In this document: positions 34,090-43,490 of the stretch, piece after piece | How positions within the stretch are numbered: the first letter of the stretch is position 1 | Layout: each line of letters opens with the position of its first letter | Source: an uncultured Roseateles sp. | Lineage (GTDB): Bacteria > Pseudomonadota > Gammaproteobacteria > Burkholderiales > Burkholderiaceae_C | DNA length: 64,000 nt | Assembly: GCF_945956965.1 (NCBI RefSeq) | Contig: NZ_CAMFJS010000008.1 | Span: 107,184 to 171,183, forward strand | Direction of reading: 5' to 3' | Program-made: the position numbers and the translations under genes | The notes under the pieces: model-generated | The model's input: the letters and a program-made list of their open reading frames with translations, nothing else | Told to the model about the DNA's origin: nothing | The model's database searches: none

Positions 34090-34857
34090 ATGAAGCCTGA
34101 CTTGAACCTTGAAATGCTCGCCCGCTACGCCCCTCGACCTGGCCGGCATGCGCTGTTGCCCGAACTCAGCCCTCAGCAGCAAGTTGCGCTGCTGTGCCGG
34201 GTCCTGCATCGCGAGGGTTATAGCGATCACATTGCCGGCCACATCACAGTGCGACAGGACGATGGCAGCTACCTGGCCAATCCTTGGGAACTGACTTGGG
34301 GCGAGTTGACTGCCTCCGACATCCTTCGACTCGATCAGAAGGGCAAGGTCATCGAGGGTGCTTGGAACATCACGCCGGCCATCAATCTGCATATGGATGT
34401 CCATGCCGCCCGGCACGACGTCAGCGTGGTGATTCATAACCATCCGGAGTGGGGCTCGGTCTGGTCTGCGGTGGGCCGCGTTCCGCCGATCTACGATCAG
34501 ACCTCGGCTCTGGTCGATAGCGATCCGGTTCTCTATGACGAATACCGCGGCACGGTCGAAGACGGCGTGCTTGGCCGCGCCGCTGCGGACGCCCTGGGCG
34601 AGAGCAAGTGGGCCTTGCTGGCAAACCACGGCGTGCTGCTGGTCGCCAACGGAATCCGTCAAGCGCATTTGCGGGCCATCACGCTGGAGTGGCGTTGCCG
34701 GATGGCCTGGCGCGTTGAGACCTTGGGCGGGGGCAACCCGCTACCCGCAGCCGTCGCTATAGCGACTGGCCAGCGGCCAGACGCGAATGGTTTCCCCTTT
34801 CTTTGGGAAGCCATGGCACGTGAGGAAATTCGCCGCGACCCTAGCGTGCTGACGTAA
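34090..34857 (+). CDS. Class II aldolase/adducin family protein
   Basis: Zinc-dependent aldolase-like protein of 255 residues. The metal site histidines are in SVVIHNHPEWGSVW and LANHGVLLVA, with the early HITVRQDDGSYLANPWELTWGELTASDILRLD typical of the family. GGAGAAAAAG precedes the ATG. It lies between the dioxygenase and the 2-hydroxyacid dehydrogenase (3 bases apart), suggesting a short pathway in which an oxidised intermediate is split to a hydroxy or keto acid. Confidence 0.9.
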   Translation: MKPDLNLEMLARYAPRPGRHALLPELSPQQQVALLCRVLHREGYSDHIAGHITVRQDDGSYLANPWELTWGELTASDILRLDQKGKVIEGAWNITPAINLHMDVHAARHDVSVVIHNHPEWGSVWSAVGRVPPIYDQTSALVDSDPVLYDEYRGTVEDGVLGRAAADALGESKWALLANHGVLLVANGIRQAHLRAITLEWRCRMAWRVETLGGGNPLPAAVAIATGQRPDANGFPFLWEAMAREEIRRDPSVLT

Positions 34858-34860
34858 GCC

Positions 34861-35877
34861 ATGAAGCCCAAGGTTTTGCTGCTCGCCAAATTGCCGGCAG
34901 CCCTGGCCGAGCGCTTGCACCAGCACTTCGATTGTCATGACTACGCGCAACTCGCAAGCGCTGAGCTGCAAGCCTTGGCGCCGTTGATGCGAGGCATCTT
35001 GGCAACGGGTGAATCCGTCGTAAGCCGGGAGATGATCGCGCGCTTGCCTGCGCTGGAAATCATTTCGGTGCTCGGTGTCGGCTACGACGGCATCGACATT
35101 GAGGCCGCGCGGGAGCGCAAGATTTGCGTCACCCACACGCCAGGCGTCTCGACCGACGACGTCGCCGATTTCGCCATGGCGCTATTGCTTTCGGCCGCGA
35201 GACAGGTCGTGAGCGCCGACAGCTTTGTGCGCCGAGGCGATTGGGCTGCGGGTCGATATCCGATGACGCGGCGCGTCTCCGGTAGCCGCCTGGGCATTGT
35301 CGGCCTCGGACGCATCGGACGTGCAGTGGCGCTGCGTGCACAGGCATTCGGCATGAGCATTGCCTACACCGGCCGGACACAACACTCAGACCTCGTCTAT
35401 CGTTGGTGCCCGGATGCACGCAGCTTGGCTGCAAGCGTCGATTTCCTGGTGGTCTGCGCCAGCGGCGGCGAAGGGACACGCGCGCTCATTGACGGCGAGG
35501 TGCTCAACGCGCTTGGTCCAAGTGGCATCCTGATCAACATAGCGCGCGGCGCCATCGTCGATGAAGAGGCCTTGGTGGAGGCATTACGAGAGCGCCGGAT
35601 TCTGGCCGCAGGCCTCGACGTGTTCTGCCATGAGCCCGATGTGCCAGCGGCGCTGCTTGCGCTGGACAACGTGGTGCTTTCACCTCATATGGCGAGCACC
35701 ACGGGCGCTACCGTTCTAGGCATGCTGGAGCTGGCCATTGCCAACCTGCGCGCGTGTTTCGATGGCACGCCACTGCCCGCGCCCATAGAGGGGATATCAC
35801 CCGCTGCGCCCACTGAGCCCTATGCGCCGCCCGCACTTGAGACCGAGCAAAGGGCGGGTCATCGCACGGATCTGTGA
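34861..35877 (+). CDS. D-isomer-specific 2-hydroxyacid dehydrogenase
   Basis: NAD(P)-dependent oxidoreductase of 338 residues. The Rossmann motif is LGIVGLGRIGRAVALRAQAFGM; catalytic regions include VLGVGYDGIDIEAARERKICVTHTPGVSTDDVADFAMALLL, INIARGAIVDEEALVEAL and the acid-base histidine in VVLSPHMAST. Resembles glyoxylate/hydroxypyruvate reductases. Last gene of the operon; a 13-pair hairpin follows at 35893. Confidence 0.92.
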   Translation: MKPKVLLLAKLPAALAERLHQHFDCHDYAQLASAELQALAPLMRGILATGESVVSREMIARLPALEIISVLGVGYDGIDIEAARERKICVTHTPGVSTDDVADFAMALLLSAARQVVSADSFVRRGDWAAGRYPMTRRVSGSRLGIVGLGRIGRAVALRAQAFGMSIAYTGRTQHSDLVYRWCPDARSLAASVDFLVVCASGGEGTRALIDGEVLNALGPSGILINIARGAIVDEEALVEALRERRILAAGLDVFCHEPDVPAALLALDNVVLSPHMASTTGATVLGMLELAIANLRACFDGTPLPAPIEGISPAAPTEPYAPPALETEQRAGHRTDL

Positions 35878-35892
35878 CGGATCCGCTCGTCC

Positions 35893-35922
35893 TTGCACCA
35901 GCCGCGTCTGCGGCCGGTGCAA
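35893..35922. terminator. Hairpin between convergent genes
   Basis: TTGCACC-A-GCCGC, loop GTCT, GCGGC-C-GGTGCAA: a 13-pair stem with one mismatch, between the hydroxyacid dehydrogenase (ends 35877) and the TonB receptor (ends 35930). Its position suits a bidirectional terminator although no T run follows. Confidence 0.5.
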
Positions 35923-35929
35923 ACGTGAC

Positions 35930-38191
35930 TTACCAGCGCACGTTGAGGCTAACGCCCACGGTGCGCGGATCGACGTAGTAGGCCTGAGTCAGATTGCCGA
36001 AGCCCGGGCCGAAGTCGATCTTGTTGGCAATGTGCTGCTTGTCCAGGGCATTGCGTGCCCAAAGCGCCAGCTCACCGCTGGCCTGGCTGCCCAGTTCGAT
36101 CTCGGACAGGCTCAAGCGGAAGTTGACGAGGCCAACACTGTCCACCAGCGTGTTCGCCGCCGTCTGCAAAGCCGGATTGACCGTGGTGAGCTGGTAGGGA
36201 TAGAGGTAGTGGCTGCTGGTGAAGCTGTAGTCCGCCGTGCCACGCAACTCGCCCAGGCTGGTGCGCAGCAAGGTGCCGCTGGCCACCAAGTTCAGGGTGT
36301 GGCGCGGCGCATGCACCACCGCCACATTGTCGGCCACGTTCTTGCCCGTCGCGTCGGGATACTCCTTGTAGCGGGTTTGCAGATAGCCATAGCCGGCCTG
36401 CAATTTGAAGTCGCGGGTGACACGCGCCACCGCCTCAAGCTCAATGCCCCGCGAATTGGCCTTGCCGATATTGCGAATGTCCGAAGCCGCCGCGCCTGTG
36501 GCCGTGAAGACCGCCTGCTGCAGATCGGTGCTGTCGTTATTGAACAGCGCCACATTGAGCATCATGCGACCGCCCAGGAGTGTGGACTTGGCCCCCAGCT
36601 CAAAGGACTTCAGCTTCTCGGGCTTGAAGGGCGTAGTGGCCTCTTGCACCGTACTAGCCTCACCGTTGAAGCCGCCGCTCTTGAAGCCCTCCGAATAGCG
36701 GCCGTAGACGCTGACCTCATTGCTCAGCTTGTAGCCCAGGCTCAGCAGCGGCGTGGTGGCGGTGAACTTGGTACTGGCGGCCGTGCCCTGCGGAACGATC
36801 ACTGCCAACACCGCGCCAGTGGGCGACACTGCGGCGTTGTAGCGCTCGGTGCTCTTGGTCTCGCTGGTGTGACGCAGGCCAGCGGTCAGCGTCCAGGCAT
36901 CCGCAAACCTGTAGTCAGCCTGGCCGTAGACGGAATCGGCCTTGGTGCTGAAGCCATAGCGCGAATCAAAATTGGCGCCGCCGGAGAAGAAGGTCTGCGG
37001 GTTGGAAGTGAAGCCCTCGTCCTCGAAGCGGTAGAGGCCGCCCACGTAGTTCACCGGGCCGGCAGCGCCGATCAACTGCAGCTCGTGTGAGGTCTGCTTG
37101 AAGTCCGACAGGCGCTGCGTGTGCGCAAAAGCCACCGGTGAGCCGTCCAGATCCAGGGCATCCTTCCAGTCCATATCGCGCTTGGCGGCGATGTACTTGA
37201 GCGTGTTGTCGCCATTGAGCTTCCACTCGGCCGTCAGGGCATGACCCTGAATATTCATGCGCTCAAAGCTTGGGCCGTCCACGGCTGCGTTTTCGACACG
37301 CCCCCCGGTGGACACCACGATGCCAGAGGGGAAGCCGAAGTCCTTGTCCACCGTGGATCGCACCACCTGCGAAAAGCGCGAGTTCTGATCGACCTTGGTC
37401 TTGTCGTAGCGGTAGTCCAGCACCAGATCGCGGCTCAGCTCCAGGGTCGCGGCCAGGCGAGCCGCCTGATTGTCACGATTGTTGAGCTGGGTCACCGAGC
37501 TGCCGGGCGCGGTCTTGACCCAGCCATCACGCTGCTCGGTACGGCCACCCACGGAGACCTTCAGCGGCCCGGCCGAGGGCAGATCCAGCGAGAGCTTGGT
37601 CACGCGGGACTTGTAGTTGCCGACGTCCACGCTGAACTGGCCACCCAATTGACCACTGGGCTTCTTGGTCACCAGATTGATGGCGCCAGCCAAGGTATTG
37701 CGGCCGTACAGCGTACCCTGCGGACCGCGCAGAACCTCCACGCGTTCCAAATCGACCAAATCAAACACCGAGCCCTGGCTCTTGCCGACATAAACCCCGT
37801 CCACATACATGCCCACGGTCGGATCCCAGGACAGGGCCGGGTTGGTGGTCACCGAGCCTCGGATCGCGATCTGCACCGCGGTGGAATTGCCGGGCGTGGG
37901 GCTGATTTGCAAATTAGGCGCCAGCGAAGCCAGATCGGCCACATTGCTGATGCCACGAGCCTCGATGTCAGCGGCGGTGATGGCCGTGGCGGCAACCGGC
38001 ACATCTTGCAGCTTCTCCTTGCGGCGCTGCACGGTCACGACGACCGCATCGAGCTTGGCCATGTCTTTGGCCTCGCTCAGCGCCTCAGGCTGAGTCTGTG
38101 CGTGGGCCTGATGGCTCGCATCGAGCAGGAAGAGGCTGGCCAGGGCCAGCGCGATGGGACGCAGCCGCGGCTGCTTGAATGGGGTGTACAT
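35930..38191 (-). CDS. TonB-dependent outer-membrane receptor
   Basis: Active-transport barrel of 753 residues. Signal peptide to about AHAQ (residue 32), then a DAVVVTVQRRKEKLQDVPVAATAIT segment acting as TonB box and plug start; plug motifs GMYVDGVYVGKSQGSVFDLVDLERVEVLRGPQGTLYGRNTLAGAINLVTKKP are complete, and the barrel ends VGVSLNVRW with the terminal aromatic. This subtype (GSVFDLVDLERVEVL) commonly serves hydrophobic organic substrates. GGAGA precedes the ATG. A regulon element lies 90 bases upstream, tying it to the catabolic operons; steroid or related uptake is inferred. Confidence 0.93.
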   Translation of the reverse strand: MYTPFKQPRLRPIALALASLFLLDASHQAHAQTQPEALSEAKDMAKLDAVVVTVQRRKEKLQDVPVAATAITAADIEARGISNVADLASLAPNLQISPTPGNSTAVQIAIRGSVTTNPALSWDPTVGMYVDGVYVGKSQGSVFDLVDLERVEVLRGPQGTLYGRNTLAGAINLVTKKPSGQLGGQFSVDVGNYKSRVTKLSLDLPSAGPLKVSVGGRTEQRDGWVKTAPGSSVTQLNNRDNQAARLAATLELSRDLVLDYRYDKTKVDQNSRFSQVVRSTVDKDFGFPSGIVVSTGGRVENAAVDGPSFERMNIQGHALTAEWKLNGDNTLKYIAAKRDMDWKDALDLDGSPVAFAHTQRLSDFKQTSHELQLIGAAGPVNYVGGLYRFEDEGFTSNPQTFFSGGANFDSRYGFSTKADSVYGQADYRFADAWTLTAGLRHTSETKSTERYNAAVSPTGAVLAVIVPQGTAASTKFTATTPLLSLGYKLSNEVSVYGRYSEGFKSGGFNGEASTVQEATTPFKPEKLKSFELGAKSTLLGGRMMLNVALFNNDSTDLQQAVFTATGAAASDIRNIGKANSRGIELEAVARVTRDFKLQAGYGYLQTRYKEYPDATGKNVADNVAVVHAPRHTLNLVASGTLLRTSLGELRGTADYSFTSSHYLYPYQLTTVNPALQTAANTLVDSVGLVNFRLSLSEIELGSQASGELALWARNALDKQHIANKIDFGPGFGNLTQAYYVDPRTVGVSLNVRW

Positions 38192-38280
38192 GGGTGGGGT
38201 CTCCGGCTTTATGGCACCTGCCGCCGTTTGGCACAGGCGTATTTTTCAAAGCCGAATTTGCCGCCGGGACCGCAGCCCCT

Positions 38281-38301
38281 CATCGTCCGAAGAGACTAAC
38301 G
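38281..38301. promoter_or_regulatory. Regulon element upstream of TonB receptor (site 2)
   Basis: CATCGTCC-GAAG-AGACTAACG, a member of the ATCGTCY-N4-RGACKA family, lies 89 bases upstream of the receptor ATG. The better-conserved half faces the gene. Confidence 0.65.
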
Positions 38302-38320
38302 CACCAAACCATCAGGCAAG

Positions 38321-38345
38321 AAAAAGCCCGGCAGGCCGGGCTTTC
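38321..38345 (-). terminator. Rho-independent terminator of the LuxR gene
   Basis: A perfect 10-pair stem (AAAGCCCGGC, AG loop, GCCGGGCTTT) continues on the minus strand into TTTTT-rich sequence. It lies 39 bases past the LuxR-type gene stop and upstream of the TonB receptor promoter. Confidence 0.8.
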
Positions 38346-38383
38346 AACATACAAAGAACACGGGGCTTTGCCGCTTTGGCGCC

Positions 38384-39616
38384 TTACTCAGAATCGTGCA
38401 CGCCCAACCAGGCCACGCTATTGAGGAAGATGCGCACCAACTCGGTCTGCCTGCGCACGCCCGTCTTGGAGAAGATCGAGCGCAGATGCGCGCGTGCCGT
38501 GTTGCGGCGGATGTTGAGCACCTCACCCGCTTCTTCGAGCGACAAGCCATTGGCCAGCTGGATGGCCAAAGCCGTCTCGGCCGGCGTCAGCTGGAACAAC
38601 TGTTGCGCCAGCTTGACGGGAGGGTGCGCCTTGCCTTCGGCATCGCGAACAAACACCGCCACGCAGGGGCGATGCTTGCCCACGGTCCACTGGTCCGGTG
38701 TCATGGCCTGCACCACCACCCCCCAGCTGACCTTGCCCGACGGGCGGCTCACCGACATGGCTTCGATCAGGCCCACGGACTGTTGTTTGCCCGACAGTGC
38801 ATCACGCACCAGGCGCTGCAACTTGCGGTTGTCATTGGCGTAGGTGGCCTCCAGCTGATTGCCGACGATGCGCAGCCCGTCGCCGAGTTCCAGCACGCCC
38901 TTGGCCATTGGATTGCAATCCAAGACCAGACCGTTTTCATCCAGCACCACCGCGGCCACCATCAGCTGCGCCATCGCATGGCTGTACAAGGCACTGACCT
39001 TGCGGTCCTGGTTGATAGACAAATGCAGATTGAGCGCGCGCTTGAGATGCGGGAGCAGCAACTTTGCATCGGCGCGATCCTGCAAAGAGAAGGCCGGCGA
39101 GCCCTCTGGCCGGGTGACGCGAAAGCCGTAAATGCCGCCGTCCTTCGTGGCGATATCGCAGGCCAGCACATGGAACACGCCATGCGGCTCGCACCAATCG
39201 CGGTAGTACTGCGAAGACCGCCATTCGGCCTCGGGCAGGATGTCGGCGATGGTCACCAATTTGTCTGGCTGCAAACCAGTGAAGGGGCTCAGGGCAATCT
39301 GCGGATGATGGGAATTGACCTCACGACGATCGCTGGCGGCGGAGACGATCCAGCCCAAATCATCACCACTGCCGGGGCGCACGATCAGGGAAACATAGTT
39401 GCCCCCTAGTGCGTGCAAAATCGCCTCCAAAGCGCGGCCCCAGGCCGAGGTGTCCATGGCCACCTCGTAGATCAACCCCAGCAATTCACTGAATCGCTCG
39501 ACCGAGGACAAAGGCGCCTGGATCATCATTTGAGTCATAGAAGGTGGCGCTGAAGAATCAAAGTTCGCGCACGGTTCTTCGCGCAACTTTTCGATGAAGT
39601 TTGTCTCTGTTGTCAT
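38384..39616 (-). CDS. LuxR-family transcriptional regulator
   Basis: Regulator of 410 residues. The C-terminal GerE-type helix-turn-helix is clear: LTPAETALAIQLANGLSLEEAGEVLNIRRNTARAHLRSIFSKTGVRRQTELVRIFLN (about 345-402). The central region resembles a PAS-like sensor (SALYSHAMAQLMVAAVVLDENGLVLDCNPMAKGVLE). No response-regulator receiver domain. TeiR, the testosterone regulator of Comamonas, is also a LuxR protein of about this size, so a steroid-responsive role is a sensible hypothesis but unproven. A 9-base inverted repeat lies just before the ATG. Confidence 0.9.
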   Translation of the reverse strand: MTTETNFIEKLREEPCANFDSSAPPSMTQMMIQAPLSSVERFSELLGLIYEVAMDTSAWGRALEAILHALGGNYVSLIVRPGSGDDLGWIVSAASDRREVNSHHPQIALSPFTGLQPDKLVTIADILPEAEWRSSQYYRDWCEPHGVFHVLACDIATKDGGIYGFRVTRPEGSPAFSLQDRADAKLLLPHLKRALNLHLSINQDRKVSALYSHAMAQLMVAAVVLDENGLVLDCNPMAKGVLELGDGLRIVGNQLEATYANDNRKLQRLVRDALSGKQQSVGLIEAMSVSRPSGKVSWGVVVQAMTPDQWTVGKHRPCVAVFVRDAEGKAHPPVKLAQQLFQLTPAETALAIQLANGLSLEEAGEVLNIRRNTARAHLRSIFSKTGVRRQTELVRIFLNSVAWLGVHDSE

Positions 39617-39629
39617 GCCGTTTTGGCCT

Positions 39630-39653
39630 TTGAATGGTTATGACACCATTCAA
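39630..39653. promoter_or_regulatory. Inverted repeat upstream of LuxR gene
   Basis: TTGAATGGT and ACCATTCAA, six bases apart, end 14 bases before the LuxR-type start and lie between it and the thiolase end at 39724. Possible autoregulatory operator. Confidence 0.5.
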
Positions 39654-39723
39654 GCCCGCAAGGCAAAAATTCACCATCAGAGACAACCCTGGAATGTGCC
39701 GTTTTGGGCCTGGTAGCGCACAT

Positions 39724-40926
39724 CTAATCGATCTCAAACAGGCCCGCAGCGCCCATGCCACCGCCAATGCACATGCTGACGACCGCGTAGCGCACGCCAC
39801 GGCGGCGCCCCTCCAGCAAAGCATGGCCGACCAAGCGGGCCCCCGACATGCCGAAAGGGTGGCCGATGGCAATTGCACCGCCATTGACATTGAGGCGCTC
39901 GTCCGGAATGCCCAGCTGATCGCGGCAGTGAATCACCTGGCAAGCGAAGGCCTCGTTGATCTCCCACAAGCCGATGTCGTTGACGCTTAGGCCGTGCCGC
40001 TGCAGCAGCTTGGGGATGGCAAACACCGGGCCAATGCCCATCTCATCGGCACCGCATCCCGCCACCGCCAAGCCCCGGTAGATGCCCAGCGGTTTCAAGC
40101 CTCGGCGCTTGGCCTCGGCCGCACTCATCAAGACCGAGGCGGACGCACCATCGGAGAGTTGGGAGGCATTGCCGGCGGTGATGAATTCGCCCTCGGCAAT
40201 CCACTGGCCGCTCTTCCACACCGGCTTGAGCTTGGCCAGGCTTTCCAGCGTGGTGTCGGCACGGTTGCCCTCATCTTGGCTCAGCGTCACGGCTTCGCTG
40301 CCGATGACATTGCCCTCTTTGTCGAACAGCTGTTTGGTGCTGCTCAGCGGCACGATTTCATCCGCGAACAGTCCCGCTGCTTGCGCTGCAGCCACACGCT
40401 GCTGGCTGCGCAGCGCGTACTCGTCTTGGGCGCTGCGCGCCACACCGTAGCGGCGGCTGACAATCTCGGCCGTCTCAATCATCTGGATGTAGGCAGTAGG
40501 CGCCGCAGCCAGCACTGCCTGAGACTGGGCGCGGTAGCTGTTCTTATGCTTGTTTTGCACCAGCGAGATCGACTCCAGGCCACCCGCCACCGCGACATCC
40601 ATTTCGCCACACATGATGCCCTTGGCAGCCGTGGCGATGCTCATCAGGCCGGACGCGCACATGCGGTCGATGGCCATGCCGCCCACGCTCTCGGGCAAAC
40701 CGGCGGTGTAGCCGCACAAGCGCCCCAGGTTATAGCCCTGCGTGCCTTGCTGAGCGGCAATGCCCAGAATCACATCATCGACATCCTTGCCCTCAACGCC
40801 GGCCTTGGTCAGCGCAGCGCGGATCACATGGCCCCCCAGCACCGGTGCCTCGGTGTCATTGAAAGCGCCCCGGTAGGCTTTGCCAATGGGCGTGCGCGCG
40901 GTCGAAACGATGACTGCTTCATTCAT
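39724..40926 (-). CDS. Thiolase (acetyl-CoA acyltransferase family)
   Basis: Thiolase of 400 residues with nucleophile in [65 protein letters not shown] and closing [15 protein letters not shown]. The HPFGMSG variant and C-terminal GLFEI separate it from the FadA-type at 29013. Last gene of the operon SDR, MaoC hydratase, thiolase (12-base gap), which with the adjacent dehydrogenase pair supplies one complete beta-oxidation round. Confidence 0.93.
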   Translation of the reverse strand: MNEAVIVSTARTPIGKAYRGAFNDTEAPVLGGHVIRAALTKAGVEGKDVDDVILGIAAQQGTQGYNLGRLCGYTAGLPESVGGMAIDRMCASGLMSIATAAKGIMCGEMDVAVAGGLESISLVQNKHKNSYRAQSQAVLAAAPTAYIQMIETAEIVSRRYGVARSAQDEYALRSQQRVAAAQAAGLFADEIVPLSSTKQLFDKEGNVIGSEAVTLSQDEGNRADTTLESLAKLKPVWKSGQWIAEGEFITAGNASQLSDGASASVLMSAAEAKRRGLKPLGIYRGLAVAGCGADEMGIGPVFAIPKLLQRHGLSVNDIGLWEINEAFACQVIHCRDQLGIPDERLNVNGGAIAIGHPFGMSGARLVGHALLEGRRRGVRYAVVSMCIGGGMGAAGLFEID

Positions 40927-40938
40927 GGAAACGGATCC

Positions 40939-41400
40939 TTATTCGAAATACAGACGGCTGATGGTGTCCACCACACAGCCCGGTTTGTCTTGGCCCTCGA
41001 TCTCGACGCTGATGCGCACCGTGACCTGCACGCCGTCCCCCTTGATGGGCTCAGCAGCCACCACCTCGCCGCGGCCGCGCACCCGCGCACCCACTTTGAC
41101 TGGCGCTGGGAATCGGACTTTTTCGCAGCCATAGTTCACGCCCATCTTCAGGCGCTGATAGCTGACGAGTTGGGGCAGAAAGAAGTTGGCCAGGGCCAAG
41201 GTCAGATAGCCATGCGCCACGCAAGCCCCGAAGGGACCTTGCGCAGCGCGTTCAGGGTCTACATGAATCCATTGATGGTCGCCGGTGGCGTCGGCGAATT
41301 GCTGGATGCGCTGCTGGTCGATATCAAGCCATTCGGTCGCGCCCAGCGCCTGGCCGATTGCTGCCAGCACGGCAGCCACCGAATCAAACTGTGTGCTCAT
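40939..41400 (-). CDS. MaoC-family (R)-specific enoyl-CoA hydratase
   Basis: Hot-dog-fold hydratase of 153 residues. The hydratase 2 motif with catalytic Asp and His is HQWIHVDPERAAQGPFGACVAHGYLTLAL. ATG 41400 (MSTQFDSV) is chosen because upstream sequence codes for the SDR C terminus in another frame. It lies 5 bases after the SDR and 12 before the thiolase. It would hydrate the enoyl-CoA made by the acyl-CoA dehydrogenase pair at 42282-44618. Confidence 0.92.
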   Translation of the reverse strand: MSTQFDSVAAVLAAIGQALGATEWLDIDQQRIQQFADATGDHQWIHVDPERAAQGPFGACVAHGYLTLALANFFLPQLVSYQRLKMGVNYGCEKVRFPAPVKVGARVRGRGEVVAAEPIKGDGVQVTVRISVEIEGQDKPGCVVDTISRLYFE

Positions 41401-41405
41401 GCGCT

Positions 41406-42191
41406 TTAGGCCTGCTGCGACGAAACCGACACGACCTCGCCCGTCATATAGCTGGAATAGTCGCTGGCCAGGAAGACCATCACATTGGCCACTTCCCAAG
41501 GTTCGGCGCCACGGCCGAAGGCCTCTTTGGCGGACAACTGGCTGAGCAATTCCTCCGAAGCCGACTTCTTCAAAAAGGCATGGATAGCGATGGACGGGGC
41601 GACAGCATTGATGCGCACACCGAATTCAGCGGCCTCCAGCGCCGCGCAGCGGGTCAGCGCCATGACACCTGCCTTGGCCGCCGCGTAATGAGCCTGCTCC
41701 ACCTGCGCGCGCCAGCCCAGGACCGAGGCGTTATTGACGATCACGCCACGGCCGCGCGACTGCATCTGCTGCAGCGCCGCCCGCGTCATGCGGAAGGTAC
41801 CAGTGAGGGTGATGTCCATCACCCGCTGCCAGTCCTCGTCGCTCATGTCGACCAGGCGCTTGGCGCTACCGAAGCCGGCGTTGTTGATCAGGACGTCAAT
41901 GCCCTGGAGCTGTGTCTCGGCCGCAGCGATCAGGGCATCGACCTGCGCTTGCTGACTCACATCACAGAGCTGGCTGAACACTTGCTGCAAGCCGGTCTCG
42001 CGCTTGATGGCCTCCACGGCCTCGCTGAGGCGCCGCTCATGGACGTCAGAGATGAAGAGCGCGCGGCAACCCTCCTCAGCGGCGCGCTTGGCGACGGCAA
42101 AGCCAATGCCGGCGCCGGCAGCGGCGGTGACCAGCACGGACTTGCCCTTGAGCAGACCATGCGCGGGAACATATTCGGGAGCGGGCTTCAT
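41406..42191 (-). CDS. SDR-family oxidoreductase (probable 3-hydroxyacyl-CoA dehydrogenase)
   Basis: Classical short-chain dehydrogenase of about 261 residues. Cofactor motif KSVLVTAAAGAGIGFAVAKRAAEEG (TGxxxGIG variant), LINNAGF, catalytic Ser in VNNASVLG and YAAAKAG. The aspartate in SDVHE suggests NAD preference. ATG 42191 is chosen at the start of homology-like sequence. Operon position before MaoC and thiolase points to oxidation of the 3-hydroxyacyl-CoA intermediate. A palindromic regulon element lies 61 bases upstream. Confidence 0.88.
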   Translation of the reverse strand: MKPAPEYVPAHGLLKGKSVLVTAAAGAGIGFAVAKRAAEEGCRALFISDVHERRLSEAVEAIKRETGLQQVFSQLCDVSQQAQVDALIAAAETQLQGIDVLINNAGFGSAKRLVDMSDEDWQRVMDITLTGTFRMTRAALQQMQSRGRGVIVNNASVLGWRAQVEQAHYAAAKAGVMALTRCAALEAAEFGVRINAVAPSIAIHAFLKKSASEELLSQLSAKEAFGRGAEPWEVANVMVFLASDYSSYMTGEVVSVSSQQA

Positions 42192-42252
42192 CGACACAGG
42201 GAGATCCTTCTCTGACTTTGTCCACCATGGTCGCGTTGGCCGCACCCGCGCA

Positions 42253-42273
42253 CATCGTCCAGGCGGACGATTC
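42253..42273. promoter_or_regulatory. Palindromic regulon element (site 3)
   Basis: CATCGTCC-AGGC-GGACGATTC, with exact 7-base arms ATCGTCC/GGACGAT, lies 61 bases upstream of the SDR gene and 8 bases past the stop of the upstream dehydrogenase gene, so it marks a new promoter rather than a continuing operon. Confidence 0.65.
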
Positions 42274-42281
42274 GGGCGGCT

Positions 42282-43469
42282 TCAGCCCGGCCGACTCGCC
42301 CTGGGCATGCCCAAGGCACGCTCGGCAATCAGATTGAGTTGGATCTCATTGGTGCCGGCATAAATGGTGTCCGAGCGTGCGAATAGCGCCGACTGCTGCA
42401 GCAATTGCACCGGCAAGGGCTGCTCACGCAGATCACCCGCCACGCCCATCACGTCCAAAGCCAGCTTGCCCAGGTCGCGGTGCCAGTTGGACCAGCCGTA
42501 TTTGTAGATCATGGCCTCCGGGCGCAAGCTGCCGTCCTGCGCCCCCGAGAGCATGCGTAGGGCGTTGTAGCGCAGCACACGCAAGCCCGACCACGCTTGG
42601 GCGATGCGACCACGCAGATGCGGGTCACGGGCCGCACCGTTGCTGCGCGCCAGCTCAATCACCTGGGTCAGTTCCTGCGTGAAATGCATCTGCTGCCCCA
42701 AGGTGGAGGCACCGCGCTCAAAAGCCAGCAAGGCCATGGCAACCGCCCAACCTTCACCGGGCTTGCCGATGATGTCGGCCGCCTGCGCGCGCGCGCCGTC
42801 AAAAAACACCTCGTTGAATTCCGCCCCGCCCGTCATCTGCCGGATCGGGCGGATCTCCACGCCCGGCTGATCCAGCGGCAGCAGCAGAAAGCTCAAGCCC
42901 TTGTGTCCCTTGGAACCGGGCTCGCTGCGCGCCAGCACGAAGATCCAATCCGACTCAAGCGCCCAGGATGTCCAGACCTTCTGGCCATGCAGCAGCCAGT
43001 CGCCACTGAGCGGATCCTGCTGAGCACGCGTCTGCACATTGGCCAGATCGGAGCCGGCGCCGGGTTCGCTATAGCCTTGACACCAATACTCGGTGCCCGC
43101 GCGGATGCCAGGCAGAAAACGCTCGCGCTGCGCCTCTGTCCCCAAAGCCAGCAGCGTAGGACCCAGCAAGCCCTCACCCAAATGCCCCAGGCGCCCTGGG
43201 GCACCAGCGCGCGCATACTCCTCGTGAAAGATCAGCTGCTGTTCGATGCTCAGCCCTCGGCCACCCCAAGCGGTAGGCCATGCCACACAGGTCCAGCCGC
43301 CTTGCGCCAGTTCGCGCTCCCAGGCCTGGCGCAAGGCCGGGTCAGGGCCCTCATCGCCGGGCCCGCCGCGATGCTTGAGAGCTTCAAATGGGCCGCGCAA
43401 ATGCTCGCTCAGCCAGCCCGCAACTTCACGGCGGAAGGCTTCATCTTCAGGAGAGAAATCGAGTCGCAT
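42282..43469 (-). CDS. Acyl-CoA dehydrogenase, catalytic-type subunit
   Basis: Flavoenzyme of 395 residues. Family signatures: CVAWPTAWGGRGLSIEQQLIFHEEYARAGAP, GYSEPGAGSDLANVQTRAQQ, LHGQKVWTSWA and the C-terminal YAGTNEIQLNLIAERALGMPR. It follows a second, different dehydrogenase subunit by 21 bases; this pairing is the hallmark of the alpha2-beta2 acyl-CoA dehydrogenases acting on steroid acyl-CoAs (as FadE28-FadE29). It probably supplies FAD- and CoA-binding elements missing in its partner. Confidence 0.92.
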   Translation of the reverse strand: MRLDFSPEDEAFRREVAGWLSEHLRGPFEALKHRGGPGDEGPDPALRQAWERELAQGGWTCVAWPTAWGGRGLSIEQQLIFHEEYARAGAPGRLGHLGEGLLGPTLLALGTEAQRERFLPGIRAGTEYWCQGYSEPGAGSDLANVQTRAQQDPLSGDWLLHGQKVWTSWALESDWIFVLARSEPGSKGHKGLSFLLLPLDQPGVEIRPIRQMTGGAEFNEVFFDGARAQAADIIGKPGEGWAVAMALLAFERGASTLGQQMHFTQELTQVIELARSNGAARDPHLRGRIAQAWSGLRVLRYNALRMLSGAQDGSLRPEAMIYKYGWSNWHRDLGKLALDVMGVAGDLREQPLPVQLLQQSALFARSDTIYAGTNEIQLNLIAERALGMPRASRPG

Positions 43470-43490
43470 GACAGTGCCTAGGTGCGAGAG

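Noticed and set aside
33469..34668. 399-codon open frame on the minus strand
   Set aside because: Antisense to the TauD-type dioxygenase and aldolase genes, both with clear active-site motifs.
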